64,000 nucleotides of DNA from Nematostella vectensis. Taxonomy: Eukaryota; Cnidaria; Anthozoa; Actiniaria; Edwardsiidae. The stretch covers positions 17,345,075 through 17,409,074 of the forward strand of contig NC_064038.1 of assembly GCF_932526225.1 (NCBI RefSeq), written 5' to 3'. Each line of letters starts with the position of its first letter. The stretch's first letter is position 1. Shown here piece by piece: positions 24,349 to 36,343 of the stretch. A program made the translations under genes and the position numbers. The notes under the pieces are model-generated. The model ran no database searches. It was given only the letters and a program-made list of their open reading frames with translations, and was not told the DNA's origin.

Positions 24349-25548
24349 AATCTGGGAAGTTCATCGAGGTGAGGTAAGATCCAACATTTAACACCCTAAC
24401 GGATTTTATTGACAGAAGAGCTCTAGTGGCTAATACCAAATTGGTAAACTGGTTGTTTACAAGCTCGCCAAGACTCAATCTTAGATACACCTGTCCTTGT
24501 TATTAGATACATCCATTCTAGTAAAGCCTGAACTTTTAGGTTCCGGGTAAAAGATTGTAGGTTTATTCAACTAACTAGATTTTTCCGAATGTAATCGATA
24601 TTATTTCCATATTCAATCTATATTTTCCGAATGTAATCGACATATTTCGGCATTTCCGTATTTAATCAATATTTTTCCGTAAGTAATCGATATCCCATGG
24701 TGTAGTTTTAACGTTTAGTTACGTTGTAAGTAATGGCTCTTGATGTTTAGAAATGCTTGTTGTTGGTGGGGTACGCTTGCTGGTCTATCTGCTGACACTT
24801 GCCGACCTACACACGACACGAGCCACCGCGCCACTCCAGGTACCTACGTATTATCAAGAGACTCGATGTTATAAATTATTACATATAATAGACGAACAAG
24901 GATGTGTGGATCCTAGACATCAAAAAGGCAAAATACGCTAACAATGGTACTTTCATTTGTTCGTTGCTATCGATTCTAAAGCGCAGCACTTACTCGAAAC
25001 TGAATCTTGCAGCCACAGGGTCTTCGAAAGCACTACAGTGTTACCCCGCTGCTCTAAGGGGAGGGTGCAATAAATATCAGGAGGGGGGGTCCGTAAAATG
25101 AGCTTCGAATAATGAAAAATTACATAGGAAAATGGTGCAGAATTGTTCATTTTTTAGTACAAGCATGAAATTTGGCAAGGTGTTAGATCTTGGCATCACG
25201 AGTAATTTGTGGTAGGACGCTACACCCAGTTCATTATACTTACAGTTTTATAGAGGTGTAATTTATTATTGCTTAAACAATAGAAATGTATATTTAATGA
25301 AATGATACTGTCTAAATACCTTGCAGTCTGATTAAGAGATACGTTTATTCCATATCTATACATGGGACACGCCCTTTCCTGGCACTTACAGAGTGCACAG
25401 AGACAGTGGATTATAATGATAATCACCAAAAGATACGCTTATTACGTAAATATATATCTGAAACTATGCAAAACGTTCGACTGGCAGACACTGGGCAGCT
25501 TTTTCAAGGACGCCACCATAGCTTTTTATAGGCTTTCCTCTCAATTAT
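24349..25548. other. Intergenic stretch with degenerate repeats
   Basis: 24535-24700 holds four loose copies of an AT-rich motif (ttttccgaatgtaatcgata). 25080-25280 is one member of an inverted dispersed pair with 29890-30066. No gene seen. Confidence 0.5.
25080..25280 (+). repeat. Dispersed repeat, inverted partner of 29890-30066
   Basis: Shares ttagtacaagcatgaa, tttggcaag, agatctt and acttacagttttatag (with changes) with the reverse complement of 29890-30066. Orientation here is taken as +. Confidence 0.7.
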
Positions 25549-25603
25549 ACTTTCTAGATTTACTATTAAGTATTTGTATAGCTTCACGTAAATCCTTTGA
25601 TTT

Positions 25604-27781
25604 GAAAATGATGCCAAAATCACAGCTCTTTTGGAAGAAAAACGGCAACTCTTCAGAGCTCATCAAAATGATCCCAACTCAGTCTCGAAGAAAGACGCCT
25701 ACGTCAGCAAACGCAGACAGGTCCAATTAAAACTCCGTGACATTCAAGACACATGGCTGAGTGACAAAGCTGATGAAATTCAAGGCTTTGCAGACAGACA
25801 CGACACGAAACGATTCTACGATTCGCTCAGATGTATATTTGGACCACCAACACCGGGCAGTTTCCCACTATTGAGCGCTGACGGAGCAACACTCATCACT
25901 GACAAAAACATGATAGTAGAGAGATGGGCAGAACACTTCAATGGCGTTCTAAATCGTCCATCATCCATCAATGACGAAGCCATACAACGCCTTCCACAGG
26001 TGGACATAAACCCAGACCTGGACATAACACCATCAGAGGATGAGGTTGTCAAGGCAATCAAGCAGATGTCGACTGGAAAAGCCCCCGGCTCTGATGCCAT
26101 CCCTGCCGAAGTGTTCAAGTCAGGCGGTCCTTCTCTCCTACACAAATTAACAATGCTATTCCAATCGCTCTGGGAAAGTGAGACCCTCCCGCAAGATTTT
26201 AAAGATGCCACAATCGTCCACATCTACAAGAGAAAGGGCAACAAGCGATCTTGTGACAACCATAGAGGGATTTCACTTCTCTCCATCGCTGCAAAGATCT
26301 TTGCCCGACTGCTTCTCAATCGTCTCCTCAAACACCTTGAGCAAGGCCATCTCCCTGAGAGCCAATGCGGTTTCCGTGCAGGTCGAGGAACTGTTGATAT
26401 GATCTTTGCTGCACGTCAGATTCAGGAGAAAAGTGTGGAACAAAATCAAGATCTCTATACCACTTTTGTAGATTTAACAAAAGCGTTCGACACTGTGAGC
26501 AGAGAGGGACTGTGGAAAATCATGGCGAAGTTCGGCTGCCCCGAGAGGTTCATAAAGATTGTTAGACAATTTCACGATGGGATGATGGCCCGTGTTCTTG
26601 ATGATGGAAATACCTCTGCCCCTTTTCAAGTGTCAAATGGAGTCAAGCAAGGTTGTGTCCTTGCCCCTACACTGTTTAGTTTGATGTTCTCTGCAATGCT
26701 GACTGATGCCTTCAGGGAGACACCCCTAGGCATCCCCATCAGGTATAGGTGTGATGGAAAGCTGTTCAACCTACGACGTCTGAAGGCCGTCACTAGAGTC
26801 AAAGAGACTGTGATTCGTGACCTGCTTTTTGCTGATGACTGTGCCCTCAACGCCGTCAATGAGCATGACATGCAACAGGAAATGGACGCTTTCTCATCCG
26901 CCTGTGACAACTTTGGCCTCACCATCAGTATCAAGAAGACTGAAGTGATGTATCAGCCCGCCCCAGGAAAACCATATCAGGAACCAAACATCACAGTTAA
27001 GGGGCAGCGACTTCAAGATGTAGAAAACTTCACCTACCTCGGCAGCACTCTCTCCCGCAACGCCAACATCGATGCAGAAATCAACAACCGCATCGCGAAG
27101 GCAAGCAGTGCCTTTGGGAGATTGAGGAAGTCAGTCTGGGAACGCAGAGGCATCTCACAATGCACCAAGATCAAAGTGTACAGAGCAGTCGTCTTAACAA
27201 CACTTCTCTATGGCTGCGAAACTTGGACCATCTACAGAAGACATGAGAAACTTCTCCAGCAGTTCCATCTCCGCTGTCTCAGAAACATCCTAAATATCCG
27301 CTGGCAGGATAGAATCACAAACACTGAGGTTCTGGAGAGAGCAAACCTCCCCAGCGTCATTACCACCATGCGCAAAGCTCAGACACGATGGGCAGGACAC
27401 GTCTGCCGTATGTCAGACTCCAGAATACCCAAACAGCTGTTGTACGGTGAACTAAGCCGTGGAAGCAGGAAAGTTGGAGGCCAGCGCAAACGCTATAAAG
27501 ACTGCATCAAATCACATCTGAAAGACTTCAATATCGACGTTTCAACGTGGGAAACTGCAGCATCTGACAGACCGATTTGGCGTAATCTGATTCACAAAGG
27601 TGCCATCCACTCAGAAAATAAACGCTCCAACGCAGCCAAAAACAAACGCCAAAAACGCAAGGCTAGAGCTGACCAACCTACCAATATGACCCCCTCTTAC
27701 TGGTGTCCGACTTGTGGAAGGGGTTTTCTTGCACGAATTGGCCTTATAAGCCACCTGCGGATTCATCCCTCCGCCCCTTAG
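25604..27781 (+). CDS. LINE reverse transcriptase ORF, N-terminally truncated
   Basis: About 725 codons open from the insertion edge to TAG at 27779-27781, with no authentic start. Domains: RT fingers/palm with VVKAIKQMSTGKAPGSDAIP, a CGFRAGRGTVDMIF block, YTTFVDLTKAFDTV (first catalytic Asp), NGVKQGCVLAP and the catalytic LLFADDCAL. After these come YLGSTLSRN, LLYGCETWTIYRRHEK, RWAGHVCRM and a C-terminal C2H2 finger CPTCGRGFLARIGLISHLRI. All RT catalytic residues are present. The protein would copy its own RNA at a nicked target site, but the missing endonuclease and 5' end make this copy non-autonomous. Confidence 0.92.
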   Translation, partial: ENDAKITALLEEKRQLFRAHQNDPNSVSKKDAYVSKRRQVQLKLRDIQDTWLSDKADEIQGFADRHDTKRFYDSLRCIFGPPTPGSFPLLSADGATLITDKNMIVERWAEHFNGVLNRPSSINDEAIQRLPQVDINPDLDITPSEDEVVKAIKQMSTGKAPGSDAIPAEVFKSGGPSLLHKLTMLFQSLWESETLPQDFKDATIVHIYKRKGNKRSCDNHRGISLLSIAAKIFARLLLNRLLKHLEQGHLPESQCGFRAGRGTVDMIFAARQIQEKSVEQNQDLYTTFVDLTKAFDTVSREGLWKIMAKFGCPERFIKIVRQFHDGMMARVLDDGNTSAPFQVSNGVKQGCVLAPTLFSLMFSAMLTDAFRETPLGIPIRYRCDGKLFNLRRLKAVTRVKETVIRDLLFADDCALNAVNEHDMQQEMDAFSSACDNFGLTISIKKTEVMYQPAPGKPYQEPNITVKGQRLQDVENFTYLGSTLSRNANIDAEINNRIAKASSAFGRLRKSVWERRGISQCTKIKVYRAVVLTTLLYGCETWTIYRRHEKLLQQFHLRCLRNILNIRWQDRITNTEVLERANLPSVITTMRKAQTRWAGHVCRMSDSRIPKQLLYGELSRGSRKVGGQRKRYKDCIKSHLKDFNIDVSTWETAASDRPIWRNLIHKGAIHSENKRSNAAKNKRQKRKARADQPTNMTPSYWCPTCGRGFLARIGLISHLRIHPSAP

Positions 27782-27845
27782 ACATTGTTATACTGTCAGT
27801 ATTGCTATGGTCATACTCGACTACGAGTTGACGAACAACAACAAC
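25604..27845 (+). mobile_element. 5'-truncated non-LTR retrotransposon (LINE)
   Basis: Flanked by identical 55-bp direct repeats (25549-25603 and 27846-27900) that begin actttctaga and end cctttgattt. The left edge cuts into the ORF upstream of the RT, so the endonuclease is lost; the 3' end is (gacgaac)aacaacaac. The coding frame is intact to its stop at 27779, suggesting recent insertion. Confidence 0.9.
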
Positions 27846-28149
27846 ACTTTCTAGATTTACTATTAAGTATTTGTATAGCTTCACGTAAATCCTTTGATTT
27901 CATGGAAATTACAAAGTCCAAGAAGGCCGCCGATCCAAGATGGCCGCCCTTCAAGATTAAATCATCTTGAACAATTTACATTAAAAATCGTTATAAACGG
28001 AAAAGTAGCCTTAGCGTTATGTTCAAACCAAATTTAAGCCTTATTGCGGGAAAATGTCAGGTTTGCTTACCGAGGTGCACAATTTGGCTTACATGTGTAT
28101 ACAAGACAGGAAATGGCTGGATTGCAATCAGACTCATACTCAACAGGGA

Positions 28150-28740
28150 CGACTGAATTCCATCGTTATCGCGGTGAGGGGATGCCATCGGACTCGCACG
28201 CGACAAGGGGTGACGGGATACCATCAACTCGCACGCGAGAAGGGGTGACCGGATGCCATCGGACTCGCACGCGACAAGGGGTGACGGTATGTCATCGGAC
28301 TCGCACGCGACAAGGGGTGACGGGATGTCATCGGACTCGCACGCGACAAGGGGTGACGGGATGTCATCGGACCCGCACGCGACAAGGGATGACGGGATGC
28401 CATCGGACCCGCACGCGACAAGGGATGACGGGATGTCATCGGACCCGCACGCGACAAGGGATGACGGGATGCCATCGGACCCGCACGCGACAAGGGATGA
28501 CGGGATGCCATCGGACCCGCACGCGACAAGGGATGACGGGATGCCATCGGACCCGCACGCGACAAGGGATGACGGGATGTCATCGGACTCGCACGCGACA
28601 AGGGGTGACGGGGTGTCATCGGACTCGCACGCGACAAGGGGTGACGGGGTGCCATCGGAACCGTACGCGAAAAGGGATGACAAGATGCCATCGGAACCGT
28701 ACGCTCAAAGGGTGACGGGATGCCATCGGCCTCACATGCT
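28150..28740. repeat. 36-bp tandem array
   Basis: About 16 units (core catcggactcgcacgcgaca), CpG-rich, period a multiple of three. It opens 12-residue repeats in several frames, but none starts at a convincing gene start. Alternates at a few sites (act/acc, gtc/gcc). Confidence 0.93.
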
Positions 28741-30465
28741 ACAGTGAAGGACAATTTGTAGTGACGTGGTGTCCAAAAATTTTTATAATTTTAATAATAT
28801 AATTTGCACTGTATGCAAAGCTACGAACAAAAAAGGTTATATTTTCATATGGTTTTTAGCTCTTCCCAACTTGGATAGTTCGCGCTTTATTGGCCCTCCA
28901 ATTTCCGCCACATTTGCACATGGCTGTGCCTGGGATGTTCCACTTGACGAACTTGCATCGACCACGCATCCTTTCTCCGGCTAACACCCACACTTAGGAG
29001 CAACAACTGACAAACACTTGACAGCTCTTGGAGGGTCTAGACAGGATCCCACTGTCCACTGCCGGTTTATTGTTCCCATTCAGATGGTGAAGAGATTGTA
29101 GGACAGGCAGTGATTACTGACCCAGTAATGACCAGCGATGTAAGCAGCGCGCAAGATGTGCTGAAGCAGAGCAGCAGATATTGGTGGAGAACCTCTACTC
29201 TGTTTCTCTTTGGGAAGATGTCTGCCCTTGCCGCATCCTCCTCCAGACAAGTGCAAGTGCGACCATACATTATAACTACAAATAGCTACAGGTGTGAAGG
29301 CTCCTTGTCAGGGATGCTGCTGAGTGCGACCGTACATTATAACTACAAATAGCTACAGGTGTGAAGGCTTGGTTTAATGACTCCGTGTCAGGGATGCTGC
29401 CAAGTGAGAACAGAACTGGAGTGTCATCTTCACGTACGCCCCAGGTGTCCTTTTTCTTTTCTCTGTTCTAGAACGAAGACACTTGATCGCAACCAGTTAG
29501 TTAATCTGAGCCTTGCTCGCTGAGCAGCTTATAGTCGCAAGAAAAGAGGAATGTATCATTCTATGAAATGTACTCTGTTTTCATTCAAAGAGTTTATTTT
29601 TTTACATCCCAATAAAACTGTAACTATACAAAATTGGGCGTAACGTCCTAAGAAGAACTAATCACCATAAAGCAAATAAACATTTCGCGCGACTTTAGAT
29701 ATGTACTCAAGTATTGTGTATGTCTGGTATGTATTTATAATAATAAACTTCTATTCTCTAGAAGGGCTGTAAGTAATATCAAGAAGTCGTATCTTACGAA
29801 TTGATATTATAGAAGACGTTCATTTTAATCAGATAAAAAGTTTTTAGTCCTGTATCATTTCAATTAATTGTATATTTTATTCATTCAAAGGTTAATTATA
29901 TGTAGCCCTATAAAACTGGAAGTATACGATACAGGGTGTGGCATCCTATTGCAAATTACTTGTCATGTCAAGATCTAGCATCTTGCCAAAGTTCATGCTT
30001 GTACTAAAAATTTTAACAATTCGGCATATTTTCTGCACCATTTCCCTGTACAAGTAGGACCCCCCCTTCCAACAGCAGCAAGTTTAGCTCTGACCCTCTT
30101 CTGTTCTTTAAAAATTACGAAGACCCCCGTCTCTCCTACATTCTTTGTGTAGTCACCTGCTTCCCAATGCATTCTACTTCGGCGTGAGTAAAAAACATCA
30201 GCACAGAATAGCTTAGTTTGACTAGACCGCCAAATGTCCGGAAAACGGTTGTTGAAAAATTATATCTTACCTATATACAGTTGAGGACCAACAAGCGCAA
30301 AGCGTTTAATCATCTGAGAGATACCTCCATACCTCCTCCTCATTGCATGACCAATCTTATCCTTTTGTCGTCTTGGTGTGGCCGCTAGAATATGGATGCT
30401 CACGGGAGCCCGCTTTCTGAATTTGAGATCAGGCGACTGGGTAACATCAAGAGAAACAACAAGCT
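28741..30465. other. Intergenic stretch, no supported gene
   Basis: 29250-29410 contains a tandem duplication of about 75-90 bases (gcgacc(a/g)tacattataac, then ctacaggtgtgaaggct). 29890-30066 is the inverted partner of 25080-25280. The rest is AT-rich with no ORF I can support. Confidence 0.5.
29890..30066 (-). repeat. Dispersed repeat, inverted partner of 25080-25280
   Basis: Reverse-complement similarity to 25080-25280, including the G-run end (ggacccccccttcc here). Together the two copies bracket the LINE and the 36-bp array. Confidence 0.7.
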
Positions 30466-33400
30466 CAAGACCAAGACCAAGCCGCAAGACCAAGACAAGC
30501 CGCAAGACCAAGACAAGCAACAAGACCAAGACAAGCCGCAAGACCAAGGCAAGCCGCAAGACCAAGACCAAGCCGCAAGACCAAGACCAAGCCGCAAGAC
30601 CAAGACCAAGACCAAGCCGCAAGACCAAGACCAAGCCGCAAGACCAAGCCGCAAGACCAAGAAGCAAGACCAAGCCGCAAGACCAAGAAGCAAGACCAAG
30701 CCGCAAGACCAAGACAAGCCGCAAGACCAAGAACAAGCCGCAAGACCAAGACCAAGCCGCAAGACCAAGACCAACCGCAAGACCAAGACAAGCCACAAGA
30801 CCAAAACAAGCCGCAAGACCAAGACCAATCTGCAAGACCAAGACAAGCCGCAAGACCAAGACAAGCAAAAAGATCAAGACCAAGCCGCAAGACCAAGACC
30901 AAGCCGCAAGACCAAGACCAAGCCGCAAGACCAAGACCAAGCCGCAAGAACAAGACGAGCAACAAGACCAAGACCAAGCCGCAAGACCAAGACCAAGCCG
31001 CAAGACCAAGACCAAGCCGCAAAACCAAGACCAAGCCGCAAAACCAAGCCGCAAGACCAAGAAGCAAGACCAAGCCACAAGACCAAGACAAGCCGCAAGA
31101 CCAAGCCACAAGACCAAGACAAGCCGCAAGACCAAGCCACAAGACCAAGACAAGCCGCAAGACCAAGCCACAAGACCAAGACAAGCCGCAAGACCAAGAC
31201 CAAGCCGCAAGACCAAGACCAAGCCGCAAGACCAAGCCGCAAGACCAAGAAGCAAGACCAAGCCACAAGACCAAGACAAGCCGCAAGACCAAGCCACAAG
31301 ACCAAGACAAGCCGCAAGACCAAGAACAAGCCGCAAGACCAAGACCAAGCTGCAAGACCAAGACCAAGCTGCAAGACCAAGACCAAGCCGCAAGACCAAG
31401 CCAAGGCAAGCCGCAAGACCAAGCCGCAAGACCAAGAACAATCCGCAAGACCAAGACCAAGCCGCAAGACCAAGACCGAAGCCGCAAGACCAAGACCAAG
31501 ACCAAAGCCGCAAGACCAAGACAAGCCGCAAAAACAAGACAAGCCCCAAGACCAAGCCAAGACAAACCGCAAGACCAAGCCAAGGCAAGCCGCAAGACCA
31601 AGACCAAGCCGCAAGACCAAGACCAAGCCGCAAGACCAAGACCAAGCCGCAAGACCAAGACCAAGCCGCAAGACCAATCTGCAAGACCAAGACCAAGCCG
31701 CAAGACCAAGACAAGCAAAAAGACCAAGACAAGCAAAAAGACCAAGACCAAGCCACAAGACCAAGACAAGCCGCAAGACCAAGAACAAGCCGCAAGACCA
31801 AGACCAAGCCGCAAGACCAAGAACAAGCCGCAAGACCAAGACCAAGCCGCAAGACCAAGACAAGCCGCAAGAACAAGACCAAGCCGCAAGACCAAGACAA
31901 GCCACAAGACCAAGACAAGCCGCAAGACCAAGACCAATCTGCAAGACCAAGACAAGCAAAAAGATCAAGACCAAGCCGCAAGACCAAGACCAAGCCGCAA
32001 GACCAAGACCAAGCCGCAAGACCAAGACCAAGCCGCAAGAACAAGACGAGCAACAAGACCAAGACCAAGCCGCAAGACCAAGACCAAGCCGCAAGACCAA
32101 GACCAAGCCGCAAAACCAAGACCAAGCCGCAAGACCAAGACCGAAGCCGCAAGACCAAGACCAAGCCGCAAGACCAAGACCAAGCCGCAAGAACAAGACA
32201 AGCCGCAAGAACAAGACAAGCCACAAGACCAAGACAAGCCGCAAAACCAAGACAAGCAACAAGACCAAGACAAGCCGCAAGAACAAGACAAGCCGCAAAA
32301 ACAAGACAAGCCCCAAGACCAAGACAAGACAAGCCGCAAGACCAAGCCAAGGCAAGCCGCAAGACCAAGCCAAGGCAAGCCGCAAGACCAAGCCAAGGCA
32401 AGCCGCAAGACCAAGACCAAGCCGCAAGACCAAGACCAAGACCAAGCCGCAAGACCAAGACCAAGCCGCAAGACCAAGACCAAGCCGCAAGACCAAGACC
32501 AAGCGGCAAGACCAAGCCGCAAGACCAAGACCAAGCGGCAAGACCAAGACCAAGCCGCAAAAGACCAAGCCGCAAGACCAAGACCAAGCAACAAGACCAA
32601 GCGGCAAGACCAAGACCAAGCCGCAAGACCAAGACCAAGCCGCAAGACCAAGACCAAGCCGCAAGACCAAGCCGCAAGACCAAGCCGCAAGACCAAGCCG
32701 CAAGCCGCAAGCCGCAAGACCAAGACCAAGCCGCAAGACCAAGACCAAGCCGCAAGACCAAGACCAAGCCGCAAGACCAAGACCAAGCCGCAAGACCAAG
32801 ACAAGCCGCAAGACCAAGTCGCAATACCAAGACCAAGCCGCAAGACCAAGACCAAGCCGCAAGACCAAGACCAAGCCGCAAGACCAAGACCAAGCCGCAA
32901 GACCAAGACCAACCGCAAGACCAAGACAAGCCACAAGACCAAGACAAGCCGCAAGACCAAGACCAATCTGCAAGACCAAGACAAGCCGCAAGACCAAGAC
33001 AAGCAAAAAGATCAAGACCAAGCCGCAAGACCAAGACCAAGCCGCAAGACCAAGACCAAGCCGCAAGAACAAGACGAGCAACAAGACCAAGACCAAGCCG
33101 CAAGACCAAGACCAAGCCGCAAGACCAAGACCAAGCCGCAAGACCAAGACCAAGCCGCAAGACCAAGACCAAGCCGCAAAACCAAGCCGCAAGACCAAGA
33201 AGCAAGACCAAGCCACAAGACCAAGACAAGCCGCAAGACCAAGCCACAAGACCAAGACAAGCCGCAAGACCAAGCCGCAAGACCAAGACAAGCCGCAAGA
33301 CCAAGAACAAGCCGCAAGACCAAGACCAAGCCGCAAGACCAAGACCAAGCCGCAAGACCAAGCCGCAAGACCAAGCCGCAAGACCAAGCCGCAAGACCAA

Positions 33401-34780
33401 GCCGCAAGACCAAGCCACAAGACCAAGCCGCAAGACCAAGAAGCAAGACCAAGCCACAAGACCAAGACAAGCCGCAAGACCAAGCCACAAGACCAAGACA
33501 AGCCGCAAGACCAAGAACAAGCTGCAAGACCAAGACCAAGCGGCAAGACCAAGCCGCAAGACCAAGACCAAGCGGCAAGACCAAGACCAAGCCGCAAAAG
33601 ACCAAGCCGCAAAAGACCAAGACCAAGCAACAAGACCAAGCGGCAAGACCAAGACCAAGCGGCAAGACCAAGACCAAGCGGCAAGACCAAGACCAAGCCG
33701 CAAGACCAAGACCAAGCCGCAAGACCAAGACCAAGCCGCAAGACCAAGCCACAAGCCGCAAGACCAAGCCGCAAGCCGCAAGACCAAGCCGCAAGACCAA
33801 GACCAAGCTGCAAGACCAAGACCAAGCTGCAAGACCAAGACCAAGCCGCAAGACCAAGACAAGCCACAAGACCAAGCCAAGGCAAGCCGCAAGACCAAGC
33901 CGCAAGACCAAGAACAATCCGCAAGACCAAGAACAATCCGCAAGACCAAGACCAAGCCGCAAGACCAAGACCAAGCCGCAAGACCAATCTGCAAGACCAA
34001 GACCAAGCCGCAAGACCAAGACAAGCAAAAAGACCAAGACAAGCAAAAAGACCAAGACCAAGCCGCAAGACCAAGACCAAGCCGCAAGACCAAGACCAAG
34101 CCGCAAGACCAAGACCGAAGCCGCAAGACCAAGACCAAGCCGCAAGACCAAGACAAGCCGCAAGAACAAGACAAGCCACAAGACCAAGACAAGCCGCAAG
34201 AACAAGACAAGCCGCAAAAACAAGACAAGCCCCAAGACCAAGCCAAGACAAGCCCCAAGACCAAGCCAAGGCAAGCCGCAAGACCAAGACAAGACAAGCC
34301 GCAAGACCAAGCCAAGGCAAGCCGCAAGACCAAGCCAAGGCAAGCCGCAAGACCAAGCCAAGGCAAGCCGCAAGACCAAGAACAAGCCGCAAGACCAAGA
34401 CCAAGCGGCAAGACCAAGCCGCAAGACCAAGACCAAGCGGCAAGACCAAGACCAAGCCGCAAAAGACCAAGCCGCAAGACCAAGACCAAGCAACAAGACC
34501 AAGCGGCAAGACCAAGACCAAGCGGCAAGACCAAGACCAAGCGGCAAGACCAAGACCAAGCCGCAAGACCAAGACCAAGCCGCAAGACCAAGACCAAGCC
34601 GCAAGACCAAGACCAAGCCGCAAGACCAAGCCGCAAGCCGCAAGCCGCAAGCCGCAAGCCGCAAGCCGCAAGCCGCAAGACCAAGCCGCAAGCCGCAAGC
34701 CGCAAGCCGCAAGACCAAGCCGCAAGACCAAGACCAAGACCAAGACCAAGCCACAAGACCAAGAGCAAGCCGCAAGAGAC
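30466..34780. repeat. 4.3 kb simple array of aagacc / aagccgc words
   Basis: Built from 6- and 7-base words (caagac, caagcc, gcaaga) in higher-order combinations. The + strand almost lacks T and the minus strand almost lacks A. Without TAA/TAG/TGA possible in most frames, ORFs up to 1532 codons arise on both strands; none has a domain or plausible start. Confidence 0.97.
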
Positions 34781-34819
34781 AAATATTGGTAACCCATTGA
34801 CTTGAGTTTTCGTGACGCG

Positions 34820-35110
34820 ATGTCCGTCCGTATGACAACCACACTTGGCAGGTGTCATGTATGTGTCAAGGAAGGTGCAAAACTGTGGTCACTTGTTTGG
34901 TGACGTCATCGACGACGTCACTAGAACGAAAAATATGCTGACGTCATCAAAATAAAAAAAATATATATTTCACGAAGGAAACATCATATGGCAACCAAAC
35001 TCGGTAGGTGTCATGTGTAGGTGTCAAGGGGGATGCAACTATATGGTCACGTGTCGTGTGACGTCATCGATGACCTCACTGAAAGCAAAAAATGTGATTA
35101 AAAGCAAAAT
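34820..35110. repeat. Tandem duplication with CRE-like TGACGTCA sites
   Basis: Two copies, about 170 bases apart, of a segment with ggtgtcatgt, gtgtcaagg and gtgacgtcatcga. TGACGTCA occurs at about 34900 and 35058, with more near 34938. Copies are about 75-80% alike. Confidence 0.75.
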
Positions 35111-35172
35111 CATTCATATCTCTTGAAAGTAATGTCTAATTCACTTTTATGCTTATAGTTTTGTCTACAAAT

Positions 35173-36318
35173 TGTAGTATTATGCTATAGCTTAGGCATA
35201 TTTGGGAACCCTCTGTTATGTGTTTGTACATCCGGGACTTGAGGGTGAGTCCGCCATCTTGGATTAACACATTGACCCCTCAACCTGCCTGTACCGGCTT
35301 TGGGAAGTACCCACAACCCAAAAAATTCATAAATTCAAAATAAACACAACAAGATGAAGATACTCAGGCATCAGTCTAAGGGATAAATGGTCTTGCAGAT
35401 ATGCATCCAACCAAGGTGTTGGCATCTACTCTTAAGCCAAATAATAGCACAGGTTCTTTGACAAATCCCAAATCGAACAAGGAGAGAAAAGCAGAATCAC
35501 CCCTCTCAATAAAACGCTCAAAATACCACAAGGGAGAGAGATCAGCAAACACAGCTCAAGACACAAATAGATACCTTTATTCTGATCCTCCAGGTACATT
35601 TCCTTGGCCTCAAAACACAATGTCCATTCCTTGAAGGATTGTACAACCACGAAAATATCTTTACGTATTGCAAAGCATTCTGGGAGATCCAGGGGAAAAT
35701 TCACGAGGGGAGGGCCAGTCCACACTCCTCTCCCCAAAGTCAGATGGTTTTTTAGAAGTCTTTTCACCCCGAAGCCAAACAAATCAATTCCAGCTCATAC
35801 AGACCCAGAATAGCAGTGTAAACAATTTTGGAATCAATTTGGTTTCAGAAAAGACAGCATTTAGGAGAGCTGTGGTGATTCATTAGAAAATTATTTTCTC
35901 ATCCGGGCAAAGCCAAACAAGAACAAATCATCATGAATCCACCTTTGCATAAGCAAAGCACTCAATTATGCCCCAAAAGACTTCATGATGTCCTGAGACA
36001 CTCTCCTAATATGCTCATAGCTGTATTTTTGATGAAAAATACAAGCAACCATCAACTTGTGCTGGCTTCAGCACAACGACGAGGGATTAAAAGTGGGGAC
36101 CGCAAAGCACTGTTGGAAAGCTTGGATACCGCTGACTAGGTGCAGCTGTGTTTGACTTTGACGGGCTGTATAAAACTCAGAATAGGGGGGAGGTATCTGT
36201 TTTCAGTCTGTTTTTTGTAAATTCAGCTCCAAAAAAGCCAGGAGTCAATGGGTTAAAACGTTGTTGTTCGACTGTTCATCGGTGTACTTCTCTCAACTCA
36301 ATCGATCATAATATAACA
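35173..36318 (+). repeat. 5' LTR, split by insertion
   Basis: LTR halves 35173-35267 and 36257-36318 match the 3' LTR. The split is at TTAA. Transcription and reverse-transcription signals are interrupted by 985 bases. Confidence 0.93.
35268..36252. mobile_element. TTAA-specific DNA transposon inside the 5' LTR
   Basis: 985 bases between TTAA at 35264-35267 and 36253-36256. Ends are imperfect inverted repeats (cacattgacccct...aggagtcaatggg). The 3' LTR keeps the empty site with a single TTAA at 40464-40467. TTAA target and CC/GG-like ends suggest piggyBac-type. Only short ORFs (up to 116 codons), so non-autonomous. Confidence 0.88.
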
Positions 36319-36343
36319 TGGTGGCAGTGGCTTAAACCGAACT

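Noticed and set aside
28044-28715. 223-codon ORF with TGCHRTRTRQGM repeats
   Set aside because: Starts at TTG and most of it is the 36-bp array, open in all + frames.
30260-34858. ORFs of 1300-1532 codons (Leu/Trp-rich on minus, Lys/Pro/Gln-rich on plus)
   Set aside because: Created by a three-letter repeat that cannot form stops; no start context, domain or splice structure.
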